Assembly (NCBI RefSeq): GCF_014075995.1
Contig: NZ_CP055153.1
Span: 1,612,001-1,676,000, forward strand
Length of the DNA: 64,000 nt
Reading direction: 5' to 3'
Origin: Adhaeribacter radiodurans
GTDB taxonomy: Bacteria; Bacteroidota; Bacteroidia; Cytophagales; Hymenobacteraceae
How positions within the stretch are numbered: the stretch's first letter is position 1; the number at the start of each line of letters is the position of its first letter. Made by a program: the position numbers and the translations under genes. This document shows positions 1 to 8,756 of this stretch, piece by piece. The notes beneath the pieces were generated by a model. It made no database searches. It saw only the letters and a program-made list of their open reading frames with translations, and was not told where the DNA came from.

Positions 1-231
1 TTAACTAAACCCCGGAGTGTAAAGCCTATTTAAAAAGATTTTGACTACTAGACCTTATTATTAATCAAGGGGTTGCATGCCCGTTATAAAATACCAGGTG
101 AAATTGCAATAAGCTATTCCATTTAAAACGGAAAGCAGGTAGTACTGAAACTAATTGTAGAGCGCATTAAACTTAAGCTTTAATAGGTAAAATCTAATAA
201 TTCAATTAGTAAACCTTTGATTACTTAAAGC

Positions 232-615
232 TTAACATCCTAGTTGGTAAGCCAAAGACATAAACTCCCGGACTTCTTCGTTCAAATCTTCTTTATCGTA
301 CAGGCGCAAGTGGTGGTTAAATTGTTTATCGTCGCCGGGTACTTGGGCAATTTTCTGAAAACATAAATTATCCGGATAAGGCTGCGGAAATGGAAAATAC
401 ACGTGAATAAAATTTTTGCCTAACTGGGTAATATAAGCAATACGCTTACGGTGAGTAGCAATGCCAATCATGGTTTTGGCTGGGCGAATATCTACGGGGC
501 AGAGTAATTGGTAATGCTGCACAAAATAGTAAAATAAATCTCTGGTATGAGTTGATTTATTGGCCAGAAATTCTTCTATGGTTCTAACTCCTCTATCCGG
601 TTGGTTTTGTTTCAT
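232..615 (-). CDS. DUF5655-like domain protein
   Basis: A 127-residue soluble protein without signal peptide or membrane segments. The second half (phenylalanine/proline-rich stretch followed by HLRLYDKEDLNEEVREFMSL) resembles the DUF5655 domain, in which a hydrophobic sheet is followed by a conserved 'RLY..edld.evr' segment and a C-terminal helix. The biochemical role of that family is unknown to me; the domain is often found alone or at the end of nuclease-like proteins. The gene stands alone, pointing away from the ArsR gene to its right. Family assignment is by pattern only. Confidence 0.6.
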   Translation of the reverse strand: MKQNQPDRGVRTIEEFLANKSTHTRDLFYYFVQHYQLLCPVDIRPAKTMIGIATHRKRIAYITQLGKNFIHVYFPFPQPYPDNLCFQKIAQVPGDDKQFNHHLRLYDKEDLNEEVREFMSLAYQLGC

Positions 616-790
616 GCTTTAGGATAGCCGTTTCAGGTTTGTATTAGCCGGAAGATAGTAGACTGCAACTGCATTTTGTATGGTTGTCTTTCTGTTTTTC
701 AGAAAAAGTTAGGACTTTTCAGGTTAATAAAAATTGAAGTGCCAGCTTTCCATTAAAAACAGCAACCTATTTTCTTATCCGGAACTTATT

Positions 791-815
791 GATGTATTTA
801 AATGTATCAATGTAT
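791..815 (+). promoter_or_regulatory. candidate ArsR operator
   Basis: Just before the preferred ArsR start at 821 there is an imperfect 18-bp palindrome centred on TTTAAA (791-808, 14 of 18 positions symmetric) and three copies of ATGTAT at 792, 802 and 810. ArsR repressors commonly bind such AT-rich dyads in their own promoters, so autoregulation of the ArsR-oxidoreductase pair is plausible. No experimental support; AT-rich DNA produces dyads by chance. Confidence 0.35.
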
Positions 816-820
816 ATATC

Positions 821-1111
821 ATGGAAAACTTAAAGAATCTCGAAAAAACGGCGAAAGCATTAAGCGATATTAACCGCCTGAAAATACTGGAATTATTAGC
901 CAGCCAGGGGGGAACCGGACCTTGTTCTTCCATTCAGGATTGTTTGAACTTAGCCCAGCCTTCAGTGAGCCACCATTTAAAAATTTTACAGGAAGCCGGA
1001 CTAATTAGGGCGGAAAAAGCCGGCCGCCAGTATACGTATACCTTGCAACCAACTGTATTTAAAAATTTTATATCGGGAATATCCTTCGGCATGGTGCCCG
1101 TTTCAGGGTAA
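821..1111 (+). CDS. ArsR-family HTH transcriptional regulator
   Basis: A 96-residue winged-helix regulator. The reading frame is open from 734, but I place the start at 821 (MENLKNLEKTAKALSD) because ArsR proteins start close to the 'K.lsd.nRlkIL.lL' helix and because the upstream part carries a palindromic operator-like sequence. Visible features are the dimer helix, the recognition helix around AQPSVSHHLKILQEAGLI and the wing (RQYTYTL). No CxC metal site of the ArsR/SmtB kind is seen, only two cysteines (PCSSIQDC) in the segment between helices, which could serve as a redox or metal switch. It is followed by a DsbA-like oxidoreductase 95 bp away, which suggests joint regulation. Confidence 0.85.
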   Translation: MENLKNLEKTAKALSDINRLKILELLASQGGTGPCSSIQDCLNLAQPSVSHHLKILQEAGLIRAEKAGRQYTYTLQPTVFKNFISGISFGMVPVSG

Positions 1112-1206
1112 TTAAGCATTCTAAGAAGGGCCAACGCGGGTAATCGCCCGAAAACATTCATTTTAAATTTTAAACTAAATCAGGTAATTCTATACCAAAA
1201 ATAAAA

Positions 1207-1908
1207 ATGACTAAATCAAAACTTAAAATAGACATTGTATCAGATATAAACTGCCCTTGGTGTTATCTGGGCGAAGCCCGTTTACAAAACGCCTTAACTC
1301 AAACTAGTGATAAATTTGCGGCTGAAGTTACGTTTAAACCTTTCGAGCTTAACCCTAATGCCACGCCGGAAGGGGAAGACAAACAAGAATACTTTATCCG
1401 GCATTACGGTTCCGAAGCTTTACCGCGCCTGAATGCATCCAGCGAACAATTAACTGAAGCTGGAAAAGCCGAAGGAGTTGTATTTGATTTTTACAAAGCA
1501 GATAAGGTACATAATACCTTTAACGGTCACCGGTTAATTTGGCTGGCTGGTCAATACGGGGTACAAGTTGCTGTAGCAAAAGCTTTGTTTGAGGCAAATT
1601 TTACGCATGGTAAAAACATGAACGATCCTGCGGTTCTAAGCCAAATTGGGCAGGAACAAGGTATACCCGCCGAAAGATTAGAAAACTTTTTTGCCTCAGA
1701 AGAAGGTAAAAACGAAGTAAAAAGTATGGAAAAGTGGGCGCAACAAGTAGGGATTTCCGGAGTACCCGCTTTTATTATTAACGATCAATACCTGATAAGC
1801 GGCGCCCAACCCGCTGAAACGTTCTTGCAGGTGTTCGAGCAAATAGCACCCGAACTTCAACCAATTACCAGCGAAGGTCCGAGCTGCGATGCTAACGGCG
1901 TTTGTTAA
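1207..1908 (+). CDS. FrnE/DsbA-family thiol oxidoreductase
   Basis: A 233-residue member of the DsbA/FrnE (HCCA isomerase-like) thioredoxin-fold family. The active-site motif NCPWC is at residues 15-19 near the N-terminus, preceded by a beta strand, and the cis-proline region GISGVPAFIIND is near residue 195, as expected for a thioredoxin fold with an inserted helical domain. There is no signal peptide, so it acts in the cytoplasm, probably on disulfides or as a glutathione-transferase-like enzyme. The C-terminus adds an unusual cysteine pair (SCDANGVC) that could form an extra redox couple. It probably forms a small operon with the ArsR gene upstream, and a terminator hairpin follows. Confidence 0.88.
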   Translation: MTKSKLKIDIVSDINCPWCYLGEARLQNALTQTSDKFAAEVTFKPFELNPNATPEGEDKQEYFIRHYGSEALPRLNASSEQLTEAGKAEGVVFDFYKADKVHNTFNGHRLIWLAGQYGVQVAVAKALFEANFTHGKNMNDPAVLSQIGQEQGIPAERLENFFASEEGKNEVKSMEKWAQQVGISGVPAFIINDQYLISGAQPAETFLQVFEQIAPELQPITSEGPSCDANGVC

Positions 1909-1951
1909 GCTTTTTTCTTCTGAGTTAATTTTAATATTGTTTAAGTATTCG

Positions 1952-1981
1952 AAAGGCCGCTTCTTAATAGAGCGGCTTTTT
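1952..1981. terminator. bidirectional terminator hairpin
   Basis: The sequence AAAGGCCGCT and its near-complement AGCGGCTTTTT form a stem with one bulged G. It lies between convergent genes (oxidoreductase ending at 1908, cupin ending at 2026), with A and T runs on the two sides. Confidence 0.7.
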
Positions 1982-2025
1982 AGTTTTATTGAACCTGCGT
2001 TATCAAATTAGCAAAAGTGTTTTAT

Positions 2026-2580
2026 TTATGCTTTTACAGGTTCAGGAGCATCTTTAAAGTGCTTGTATTTGCCCAAAAGTTGCCCAATGCGATACGTTAT
2101 CGGGATTATAGTTTTTCTGACGAACGGAGGCATTTCGTGAATGTCGTATTCCTGAGCGTACCGCGTTAAAAGGTAAGCGCCGTCAAACTTTTCGGGCTTT
2201 AGGCTATGCGATTTGTTTTGTGCCGCATATATGGCCGAAAGATAAAATACAATGGTATTCGCCGGCTTTACAAAACCCCGGCAATTCAAAATTTCTTGCC
2301 CTGCGTTCCAGAAACGATGTGGCACTCCCCGTTTGAACAAAATTGTTTCACCTTCGCCGGCATATTGCTCCTCCTGCCCCAGAATTTGGTAACCCATTTT
2401 GCCTTTTACAACGGTTAATTGTTCATCCTGCAGGTAATGGGTGTGCATCAACGGACCGTGTCCTGGTGTTACAAAGTTTTCGACAATAACTTTATCGCTG
2501 TCCGGATCTTTTTCAACGCCGTGAAATATCAGTTTTTCACCGGCAAAATTTTCAATGGTGTGGGGATAAGAAATTTTCAT
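2026..2580 (-). CDS. cupin domain protein
   Basis: A 184-residue cytoplasmic protein with a single cupin barrel. Motif 1 is seen as HTHYLQDEQLTVVKG (two His and one Glu metal ligands around residues 46-53) and motif 2 as GVPHRFWN (third His). After the barrel come about 70 helical residues of unknown role. Cupins bind a metal ion and serve as dioxygenases, isomerases or ligand sensors; the substrate cannot be told from sequence. It is the last of three leftward genes (AraC regulator, membrane protein, cupin), with 101 bp separating it from the membrane protein. Confidence 0.8.
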   Translation of the reverse strand: MKISYPHTIENFAGEKLIFHGVEKDPDSDKVIVENFVTPGHGPLMHTHYLQDEQLTVVKGKMGYQILGQEEQYAGEGETILFKRGVPHRFWNAGQEILNCRGFVKPANTIVFYLSAIYAAQNKSHSLKPEKFDGAYLLTRYAQEYDIHEMPPFVRKTIIPITYRIGQLLGKYKHFKDAPEPVKA

Positions 2581-2681
2581 AGGATTGGTTTTTCGTTTCT
2601 TCTTTTAACTTGATTAGTAGCCTTAAACAGGTATGCCTGATTTTATAAGTATAGTTGCTTCTTCTATTTAAATGCCGGGTT

Positions 2682-3212
2682 TTAAACACCTACCTGTTGA
2701 GGTTGCACAGCTTTAGCTTTCTGATTTGTTTTAGGAGTACTCACCTTATCGGCAGCTTTAGTAAGTCCTAAAAACAGGATGATAGATAACACTACCAGGA
2801 TAGCCAATCTTATTTGACTTAAAAGCTCCCATAATTGAGCCCGTTGCGTTAAGGAAGGATCCATGGTTTCGGAAAAGGGAGTACCCGTTAAGGCCATTAA
2901 TTCCGGCACAAAGTAAATAGCCGTAATAGCTAAGATGCTAACGTAACCGATTAAAGTTACGAGGATGTTTTTTCTTCTCGTTGTTTTCCAGGATAAAGAC
3001 AGAGCTAGAATAAACAGCAGCAACGTAACAGGATGAATAACCTTCCAAAAGGCTCCGGCATCCAGGCCGTATTTTCCATGAAACATACTTAGCGAAGCGG
3101 GCAGAGCAACACTCCACTGCGGAACCACCGCCCGGTGTTCATAAACTGCGGCCCCTATTACAACCGCAAAAGAAAGGCAGGCAAATGAATAAACAATGTC
3201 TTTAACATTCAT
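2682..3212 (-). CDS. four-helix integral membrane protein (DUF1772-like)
   Basis: A 176-residue protein with four hydrophobic segments (about residues 5-25, 55-75, 85-105 and 135-155) and a charged, Lys/Gln-rich cytoplasmic tail. The layout, with a long loop after the first helix and a polar segment before the last, resembles DUF1772/anthrone-oxygenase-like membrane proteins, but no diagnostic motif was recognised. It lies between an AraC regulator and a cupin protein on the same strand, and a shared function with the cupin is possible. Confidence 0.6.
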   Translation of the reverse strand: MNVKDIVYSFACLSFAVVIGAAVYEHRAVVPQWSVALPASLSMFHGKYGLDAGAFWKVIHPVTLLLFILALSLSWKTTRRKNILVTLIGYVSILAITAIYFVPELMALTGTPFSETMDPSLTQRAQLWELLSQIRLAILVVLSIILFLGLTKAADKVSTPKTNQKAKAVQPQQVGV

Positions 3213-3496
3213 AAGGAATACTATTTTTTAGTTGGTTACAGTTAATTTTTAGTAAAAATACTACCGGCACCAAGCCCAAAAATTGTATCAAACGGACATT
3301 ATTCCTTGAAGAGTAAATTTAAATTAAATAATGATTAAGAGAAGGATATATTAAGGAATCAGCAAAAAGCAGTTACCTTGTTTTTAAGCTATAGCAATCT
3401 AATATTGTAGGTAGAAGGAGGAATATTGTATTGGTTTTATTTACCCGTTTAAATACAGTTGTATTTATTTTTAGTTAATAAGCGTGAGTGTTTCAG

Positions 3497-4315
3497 TTAG
3501 GAAAAATTAAAAATATGTCCGGGTAGTTCTCCCATTGTTTTTTTGTATTGGCGGGGAGTTAAACCGGTAAATAACTTAAACGTTCGGGTAAAATGGGCTT
3601 GGTCGTAAAAGTTGCAATTATAAGTGATTTCGGTGAGGGAAGGATGCGGCTGATGCATTTGATACAAAGCGGCCAAATATTTCTTGTACAATATAATTTC
3701 TTCGGTACACATTCCTAAATAGTCGTTGCACAACCGGCTTAGGTGGCGGGGAGTAACATTGTATTTTTCGCTAAGATCCAGCACCGAAAGATTAATTATA
3801 TCCGGGTCGGCATGTAATTGAATAATGCGGTTATTTGCTCCCAGTAAAGAACTTGATTTTACTTTATTTCTAAGCCAAAGTAAAATTACTTCTACTTGTT
3901 GCTGAAATGAAGAAGCCGCACTTAGTTGCTCCGCTAAAATATCCAGCGATTTGCAAATTAAAGAACCTTCCAATACCTGATCGTTGAATTCTAGAGTTGG
4001 AATGTTGAAGATATATTTTAAAGCAAAAACATTAAATTGGATTCCCAGAAAATGCTGTTTGCTCCGGATGGATAAATGATAAGGGGTAAAATTAACGCCA
4101 TTAATAAAATATTTCGGTAAGCTAACAGTATCTTCCTCGTGTAACCGGAAATAACCAATATCATCCGAAAAATTAAAAATAATTTCGGCTGTTCCCTTGG
4201 GCAGTATGGTTTCGGTGCGGTTAATTAATTGCATATCCCAGATGCACCAGATTTGCCGGATTAAGATATTTTCGGGGCTAGTATTTGGCTGGAAAATGTG
4301 TACGTTCCGTTCCAT
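3497..4315 (-). CDS. AraC-family transcriptional regulator
   Basis: A 272-residue regulator. Residues 1-150 form an N-terminal sensing domain of the DUF6597 type common in Bacteroidota AraC proteins (sheet-rich, with ILPKGTAEIIFNFSDD near the start). The C-terminal 100 residues are a typical AraC DNA-binding domain, with a first HTH (LDLSEKYNVTPRHLSRLCNDYLG) and a second HTH ending in the signature FKLFTGLTPRQYK. It likely controls the downstream membrane-protein and cupin genes, though a 284-bp gap separates them. Confidence 0.88.
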   Translation of the reverse strand: MERNVHIFQPNTSPENILIRQIWCIWDMQLINRTETILPKGTAEIIFNFSDDIGYFRLHEEDTVSLPKYFINGVNFTPYHLSIRSKQHFLGIQFNVFALKYIFNIPTLEFNDQVLEGSLICKSLDILAEQLSAASSFQQQVEVILLWLRNKVKSSSLLGANNRIIQLHADPDIINLSVLDLSEKYNVTPRHLSRLCNDYLGMCTEEIILYKKYLAALYQMHQPHPSLTEITYNCNFYDQAHFTRTFKLFTGLTPRQYKKTMGELPGHIFNFS

Positions 4316-4621
4316 TTTTAACTTAACCTATTTTATCTTGACGGTGCGCTACCTACATAAGTCATTAGCCTAAAACCAGAGCTAAAAAAGTTTAATTAGG
4401 ATAGATGAGTTTATTCCTAATTCTTTCGTGTAGTTTTTGTTTCGGACTACTGGTAAAGAACTACCCTAATTAGTAATAAAAATTATGATTCTATTAAAAG
4501 TAATAAAATTTAGTGTAATAAGAACACAAATATTTTCAATCTTTTACAATCGAAATTAGAATTTGTAAATACGCGAGGGTTGAATAGAACGACTTATACC
4601 CAAGATTAAGAAATAATTGCC

Positions 4622-4715
4622 ATAGAGTACTTTGATGTTGTTCTTTGGAGTCTGGTGCAGGTCGCTTACTAGCAAGCAAAATCTAAATAGCTTTTTGATA
4701 AAATTTGATATTAAC
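4622..4715. repeat. short (internally deleted) copy of the inverted-repeat element
   Basis: The left 31 bp (ATAG..ACTTTGATGTTG, then TTCTTTGGAG) match the left end of the element at 58796 at 27 positions. The right part (CGCTTAC.AGCAAGCAAA, then GATAAAATTT) matches its right end at 59393-59447. In the long copy these ends are about 560 bp apart, but here they nearly touch. The simplest reading is a deletion derivative, or an ancestral short form into which the arms expanded. Confidence 0.7.
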
Positions 4716-4745
4716 TGTCTGCTTTAATTCAGAATAATCAGCTAA

Positions 4746-4786
4746 TAAAAACACCCATTAGCTATCTTAAAAGCCAAAGGGTGTTT
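4746..4786 (-). terminator. rho-independent terminator of the lipoprotein gene
   Basis: AAACACCC pairs with GGGTGTTT (8 bp) around a 22-nt loop. Read leftward, the stem is followed by a T run. It sits 50 bp past the stop of the leftward lipoprotein gene. Confidence 0.6.
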
Positions 4787-4837
4787 CTGGTAATTTACTG
4801 TTAATATATTAAGGTTTAATGGGGGAGAGGCTTTGTT

Positions 4838-5470
4838 TTATTCTCCGTCTTCCATATCAATGATTAGTTTCTGGAAAACACCGCCGAAGCTGCCTTTAAT
4901 GGTTTTACCGTTTTCTAAGGTTAAGTTGTACTCGGTGGAAATGGCTGGTAAAGCGCCGCTAACTTTAATAGTACCACCAGTAATTTTAACATCAGCTTCT
5001 TCTTCCCAGTTTTTATCACCGTCGGTGTCCATCCGCACGATAGACTCGTAGAAGAACGATTTATTTTTGTATTTGGCTTCTACCTGGGCTTCGGTTAAGT
5101 TAACATCGGCCGCCATATTGGTGTACTCAAAAGTACCGGGTTTAAAGCTGGCTCCATCCGGCGAGAGAATGGCACCTAAAATGGCAATTTTACCGTCCTG
5201 CATTTCTGTAATTTCCCCATCGTTCGAGAATTTAGGCGTTCCATCTGTTAAGAACAAGAAATCTAAATGATGGGTGGGCGCATTGCCGTATAACTGAATG
5301 CCGTTACCAATAGCGTAATAACCATTTTTAATCGTGAATTTTTGATTGTTGTACTCGGTATTTCCGTCTTTCTTCGGGTTATCCGGTTCATCGTCGTCGG
5401 TACAAGATGTAGCAAAGAAACCAAAGGAAAGCAAAATGGCAATTAGCTTAAAATTAAATAAGGTTTTCAT
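4838..5470 (-). CDS. secreted lipoprotein, unknown function
   Basis: A 210-residue protein with a lipoprotein signal peptide (lipobox FATSC, Cys23) followed by an acidic Asp/Glu-rich stretch (TDDDEPDN), the typical export signal of Bacteroidota surface lipoproteins. The body is predicted to be beta-rich and contains a DTDGDKNWEE segment that looks like a calcium-binding loop. I do not recognise a named domain. The gene lies 123 bp downstream of, and on the same strand as, an outer-membrane beta-barrel gene, so the two may work together in the outer membrane. Confidence 0.75.
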   Translation of the reverse strand: MKTLFNFKLIAILLSFGFFATSCTDDDEPDNPKKDGNTEYNNQKFTIKNGYYAIGNGIQLYGNAPTHHLDFLFLTDGTPKFSNDGEITEMQDGKIAILGAILSPDGASFKPGTFEYTNMAADVNLTEAQVEAKYKNKSFFYESIVRMDTDGDKNWEEEADVKITGGTIKVSGALPAISTEYNLTLENGKTIKGSFGGVFQKLIIDMEDGE

Positions 5471-5593
5471 AGGTTTTAAAAGTGGATTTAAATTAATTGT
5501 TTAAGGTTAGAATGGAATAGTTTTATTTTGACTAATGGAGCAATTGGATGGATGAATACTTTGGTAAATGGTAAATGCTAATTGGTAAACTGC

Positions 5594-6127
5594 TTAGAAT
5601 TTAGCCGTAACCCCCAGGCGCAAAGCCGAAACTCCGTAACCTACTTCAGCAAAACCGCCTAATTTTTCGGAGAACATGTAGCGGCTACCAACGTGTACAC
5701 CTAAGAAAATACCACCATTGTAAGGGCTTTTAAAATTGTCGTAATCAGTGTTGTCGTTGTACCACGAAGTTCTGATTCCCAGGGAAATACCCGCATACGG
5801 ATCAAATTTGCTATCATCTATATCCAGGTCTTTCAGCAACTCGCCCAAATGGTAAGAACCCCGGGCCCCAAAATAAAGGAAGTTATAGTTCCACTTGTAA
5901 CCCGAATATCGGTAACCGTAACGGGCGTAATCGAAAAAGCCACCTATCGAAATGTTATTTTTGTAATCGACCTCTAAAGAGGCGCCAATCGGAACGCCAC
6001 CGGCGGTGTAGGCAGCTAAACCAATACCAACGTTTAAATATTTGTTTTTAACAGGCGTTTGGGCTTGCGCTTGAGAAATGGTAAAAATTGCTACTAAACA
6101 GAACAGAATTAAGGTAAACTTTTTCAT
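5594..6127 (-). CDS. outer-membrane beta-barrel protein
   Basis: A 177-residue protein with a Sec signal peptide (MKKFTLILFCLVAIFTISQAQAQ, cleavage after the Ala-Gln run). The mature part consists of alternating aromatic and polar beta strands, ends each strand with Gly/Tyr turns, and finishes in a C-terminal Phe as integral outer-membrane barrels do. The size fits an eight-stranded barrel. Function is unknown; such proteins are often annotated as porin-like or adhesion barrels. It probably shares a transcript with the lipoprotein downstream. Confidence 0.78.
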   Translation of the reverse strand: MKKFTLILFCLVAIFTISQAQAQTPVKNKYLNVGIGLAAYTAGGVPIGASLEVDYKNNISIGGFFDYARYGYRYSGYKWNYNFLYFGARGSYHLGELLKDLDIDDSKFDPYAGISLGIRTSWYNDNTDYDNFKSPYNGGIFLGVHVGSRYMFSEKLGGFAEVGYGVSALRLGVTAKF

Positions 6128-6698
6128 AAGGTGTTAAGTGGTTTTGGATGGGTTAAGTGATTAAAGGTTTAATTTGGTTTAAATTTTTACTAATTTGTTT
6201 TGATTTATTACTGTTTTATTTGCCTTATTTGATAGAACAAAGGTAGTAGCTGCAACTACCCAGGAGAATAGGCGCTATTACTCATTTTATCTAGGTAGTA
6301 TTGCTTATATAAGAAATAATTATACAGATTTTAGAGGTTGTGGGCTGCCAGATATAGTTTAATGTAATGTGTAAAGTTTTAAATTCCAACTATTTAACTA
6401 TTGATTAAATTAAAATTTGGTTATTGAATGCATTCAAAATGGGCTAATTGAAGGAAAGTTATTTAGTAAATTAAATATGTAAATTTACACTTAATAATTA
6501 TAAATTTGGCTAGACAAGACCGTGAAAAGTAGCAGAAGTTTAATAGATGATTTTTGCTTTTTAATACGTCGAAAAATAGAATATATTTACTTTCTAAATT
6601 ATAATAATGATTTTGGTGATCGTGTAAAAAATTACCTTAATTGTTTAATACTAGCTGCTTACTCATATCCTTACCCGTATTTTTATTAGCTTTCTCTT
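6128..6698. other. AT-rich intergenic region
   Basis: 571 bp between two divergent genes (barrel protein leftward, histidine kinase rightward). It must hold both promoters. I see no open frame of note, no strong dyad and no repeat. Confidence 0.5.
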
Positions 6699-8612
6699 AT
6701 GCGATTTACTTTTATTCTGTCGATGTTCCTGTTGATTTTAGTACAGTTCATTGGCCATATTTCTGCCCAAGCCGCAACGGAACCGCTAATAATTTTACAA
6801 GAACAACCTTTTAGTTACGATATTGGTAGCCAGGTTTATTTATTGGAAGACCCAAGCGGCAAATTAACCTTTGACCAGGTACGGCAACAGCCAACTAAAT
6901 TTACTAAAAGTCAACAAGAAGCACCCGTTTATGGCCCTTCTTCATCGGCTGTTTGGGCTGTTTTTCGGGTCCGTAATGCAAGTCAGGAAAATAAATGGTA
7001 CCTGGAAGTAGGCAGTTCTTTTTTGCAGGAAGTAGATTTATACCGTATAACCGCTAACGGGGGCTTTGAAATAATAAAGTCCGGAGCCGGGCAATCGTAC
7101 GAAACCCGATTGGTGAAAACAAACCGATTAATTTTGCCGCTCAACCTGCCTACTGGAACCGAACAAACCTATTACGCCCGCTTCCGCAGCCGGAATATTC
7201 TGCGTTTTCCCCTGCAAATTGCCACCATGACGGCACTTTACGAGAAGAACCATACCATAGATGTGCTCAACGGCATTTACTTCGGCTTGTTGTTCGCCTT
7301 AATGGTATATAACCTGTTCGTATATTTCTCCTTGCGCGACAAAGCATATTTGTATTACATATTTTTTATTTTTTGTATTGCCGCTGATACCGCTTGCATC
7401 CGGGGGTACTTTTTAGAATTTTTACCCGAACCACTCGCCTGGATGGTGAATATCCGGGTTTTTGCTGGCCTGGCCATCTTGTTTTCGTTGTGGTTTACCA
7501 ACGCTATTTTACAGGTAAAACAATATTTGCCTAAGCTTTACCGCCTGCGTTGGATTATTATTTTGTCGGTGGGTATTATAATGTTGCTAAACGTGTTGCG
7601 GTTGTACGTCTGGAGCTTTGCCTGGATGTTGCTTTCCTTTATTCCTGTTTACTTATACGTGTATACGGCTGGTATTCTTATTTACCGGCGCGGTTTTAAA
7701 CCGGCTCTTTATTATACTTTAGGCTTAGCCGCTTTGGGCGTGGGTATTCTAATTTATATCTGCAAAGATAACAATATACTACCCGAAACGGCCTTTACCG
7801 AAAGCAGCCTGCAACTAGGTTCTTTTATTGAAGCGGTGGTTTTATCGTATGCTTTAGCCAGTAAATTTAATTTTTACAAGCTGGAAAAAGAACAAGTCCA
7901 GGCGCAAGCCATGCAACAGGCAATTGCTTTCTCCCAGGAGTTAATTCAGTCGCAGGAAAATGAGCGCAAGCGAATTGCCGCCGAACTACACGATAGTGTT
8001 GGACAGAGCTTGATTCTTATTAAAAACCGTATTCTTTTGCTCAAAAAACGCTTGGACGATCCGGAAAAAGTTGCCCGGCACGCTGATGATTTAACCGAAA
8101 CGGTAGCTCATACTATTAGCGAAATACGGGGAATATCCTACGGCTTGCGGCCTTTCCAGTTAGATATGCTCGGCTTAACGCAATCCATCAACGGTTTAGT
8201 AGATGAAGTGTCGGAAGGTAGCGGCATTGATATTCGGGTAAATGCCGACTCCATTGATAATCTATTTCCAAAAGAACAAGAAATTAATGTGTACCGCATT
8301 ATTCAAGAATGTTTAAATAACATTGTAAAACATTCCGCGGCCACCAGTGCCCGCGTGAACATTGTGCGGGAAGACGGCCTGGTACATCTTAGCGTAGAAG
8401 ATAACGGCAAAGGAATTAACCCGACTAACGCTACCAACTCGGTTCCCAAGTCCGGATTCGGTTTACGCGGCATGCAGGAAAGGCTTAGTATTTTGGCGGG
8501 GAAACTGCAAATTAAATCGGCTGTGCCCCAAGGTACTGTTATTCAAATTACTTTACCGGTAAAGCCCGTACCAGTTGCAACCACCGTTACAACCCGCGAG
8601 TTTGTTTCTTAA
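6699..8612 (+). CDS. 7TMR-DISM sensor histidine kinase (NarL/HisKA_3 type)
   Basis: A 637-residue membrane kinase. A signal peptide (1-23) is followed by a periplasmic 7TMR-DISM extracellular domain (about 30-180) of jelly-roll type, which usually binds carbohydrate-like ligands. Next come seven transmembrane helices (about 185-395), a short coiled coil, a HisKA_3 dimerisation domain with phospho-acceptor His431 in ELHDSVGQSL, and a HATPase domain (N box IIQECLNNIVKHS, G boxes DNGKGI and GFGLRGMQERL). Kinases of this class normally signal to a LuxR/NarL-type response regulator, but none is encoded next to it, so it is an orphan here. Confidence 0.92.
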   Translation: MRFTFILSMFLLILVQFIGHISAQAATEPLIILQEQPFSYDIGSQVYLLEDPSGKLTFDQVRQQPTKFTKSQQEAPVYGPSSSAVWAVFRVRNASQENKWYLEVGSSFLQEVDLYRITANGGFEIIKSGAGQSYETRLVKTNRLILPLNLPTGTEQTYYARFRSRNILRFPLQIATMTALYEKNHTIDVLNGIYFGLLFALMVYNLFVYFSLRDKAYLYYIFFIFCIAADTACIRGYFLEFLPEPLAWMVNIRVFAGLAILFSLWFTNAILQVKQYLPKLYRLRWIIILSVGIIMLLNVLRLYVWSFAWMLLSFIPVYLYVYTAGILIYRRGFKPALYYTLGLAALGVGILIYICKDNNILPETAFTESSLQLGSFIEAVVLSYALASKFNFYKLEKEQVQAQAMQQAIAFSQELIQSQENERKRIAAELHDSVGQSLILIKNRILLLKKRLDDPEKVARHADDLTETVAHTISEIRGISYGLRPFQLDMLGLTQSINGLVDEVSEGSGIDIRVNADSIDNLFPKEQEINVYRIIQECLNNIVKHSAATSARVNIVREDGLVHLSVEDNGKGINPTNATNSVPKSGFGLRGMQERLSILAGKLQIKSAVPQGTVIQITLPVKPVPVATTVTTREFVS

Positions 8613-8696
8613 GTTTCCTCGTTAAAGAAATGTAAATCAGTATTGCAGCTATAAGCTATTTTTACAATATCCAACTGAAGCAAAAGTTTTAAACAA

Positions 8697-8722
8697 AAAG
8701 GTCTGTACAAACACAGACCTTT
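8697..8722. terminator. bidirectional terminator hairpin
   Basis: A perfect 10-bp stem (AAAGGTCTGT / ACAGACCTTT) with a 6-nt loop lies between the convergent histidine kinase and flavin-protein genes. Confidence 0.85.
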
Positions 8723-8756
8723 AAAAGGAAGTGTTACTTCTGATAACTAAAAATGC

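Larger units (their letters stand above)
4316..4837. other. intergenic region with short repeat copy and terminator
   Basis: No protein-coding gene is apparent. The region holds a 94-bp copy of the repeat described at 58.8-59.4 kb (positions 4622-4715) and a terminator hairpin (4746-4786) for the lipoprotein gene that follows. The rest is AT-rich sequence without recognised structure. Confidence 0.6.

Noticed and set aside
734-820. Upstream extension of the ArsR gene by 29 codons
   Set aside because: The extension is atypical for ArsR proteins and covers the operator-like repeats; the ATG at 821 is better placed.
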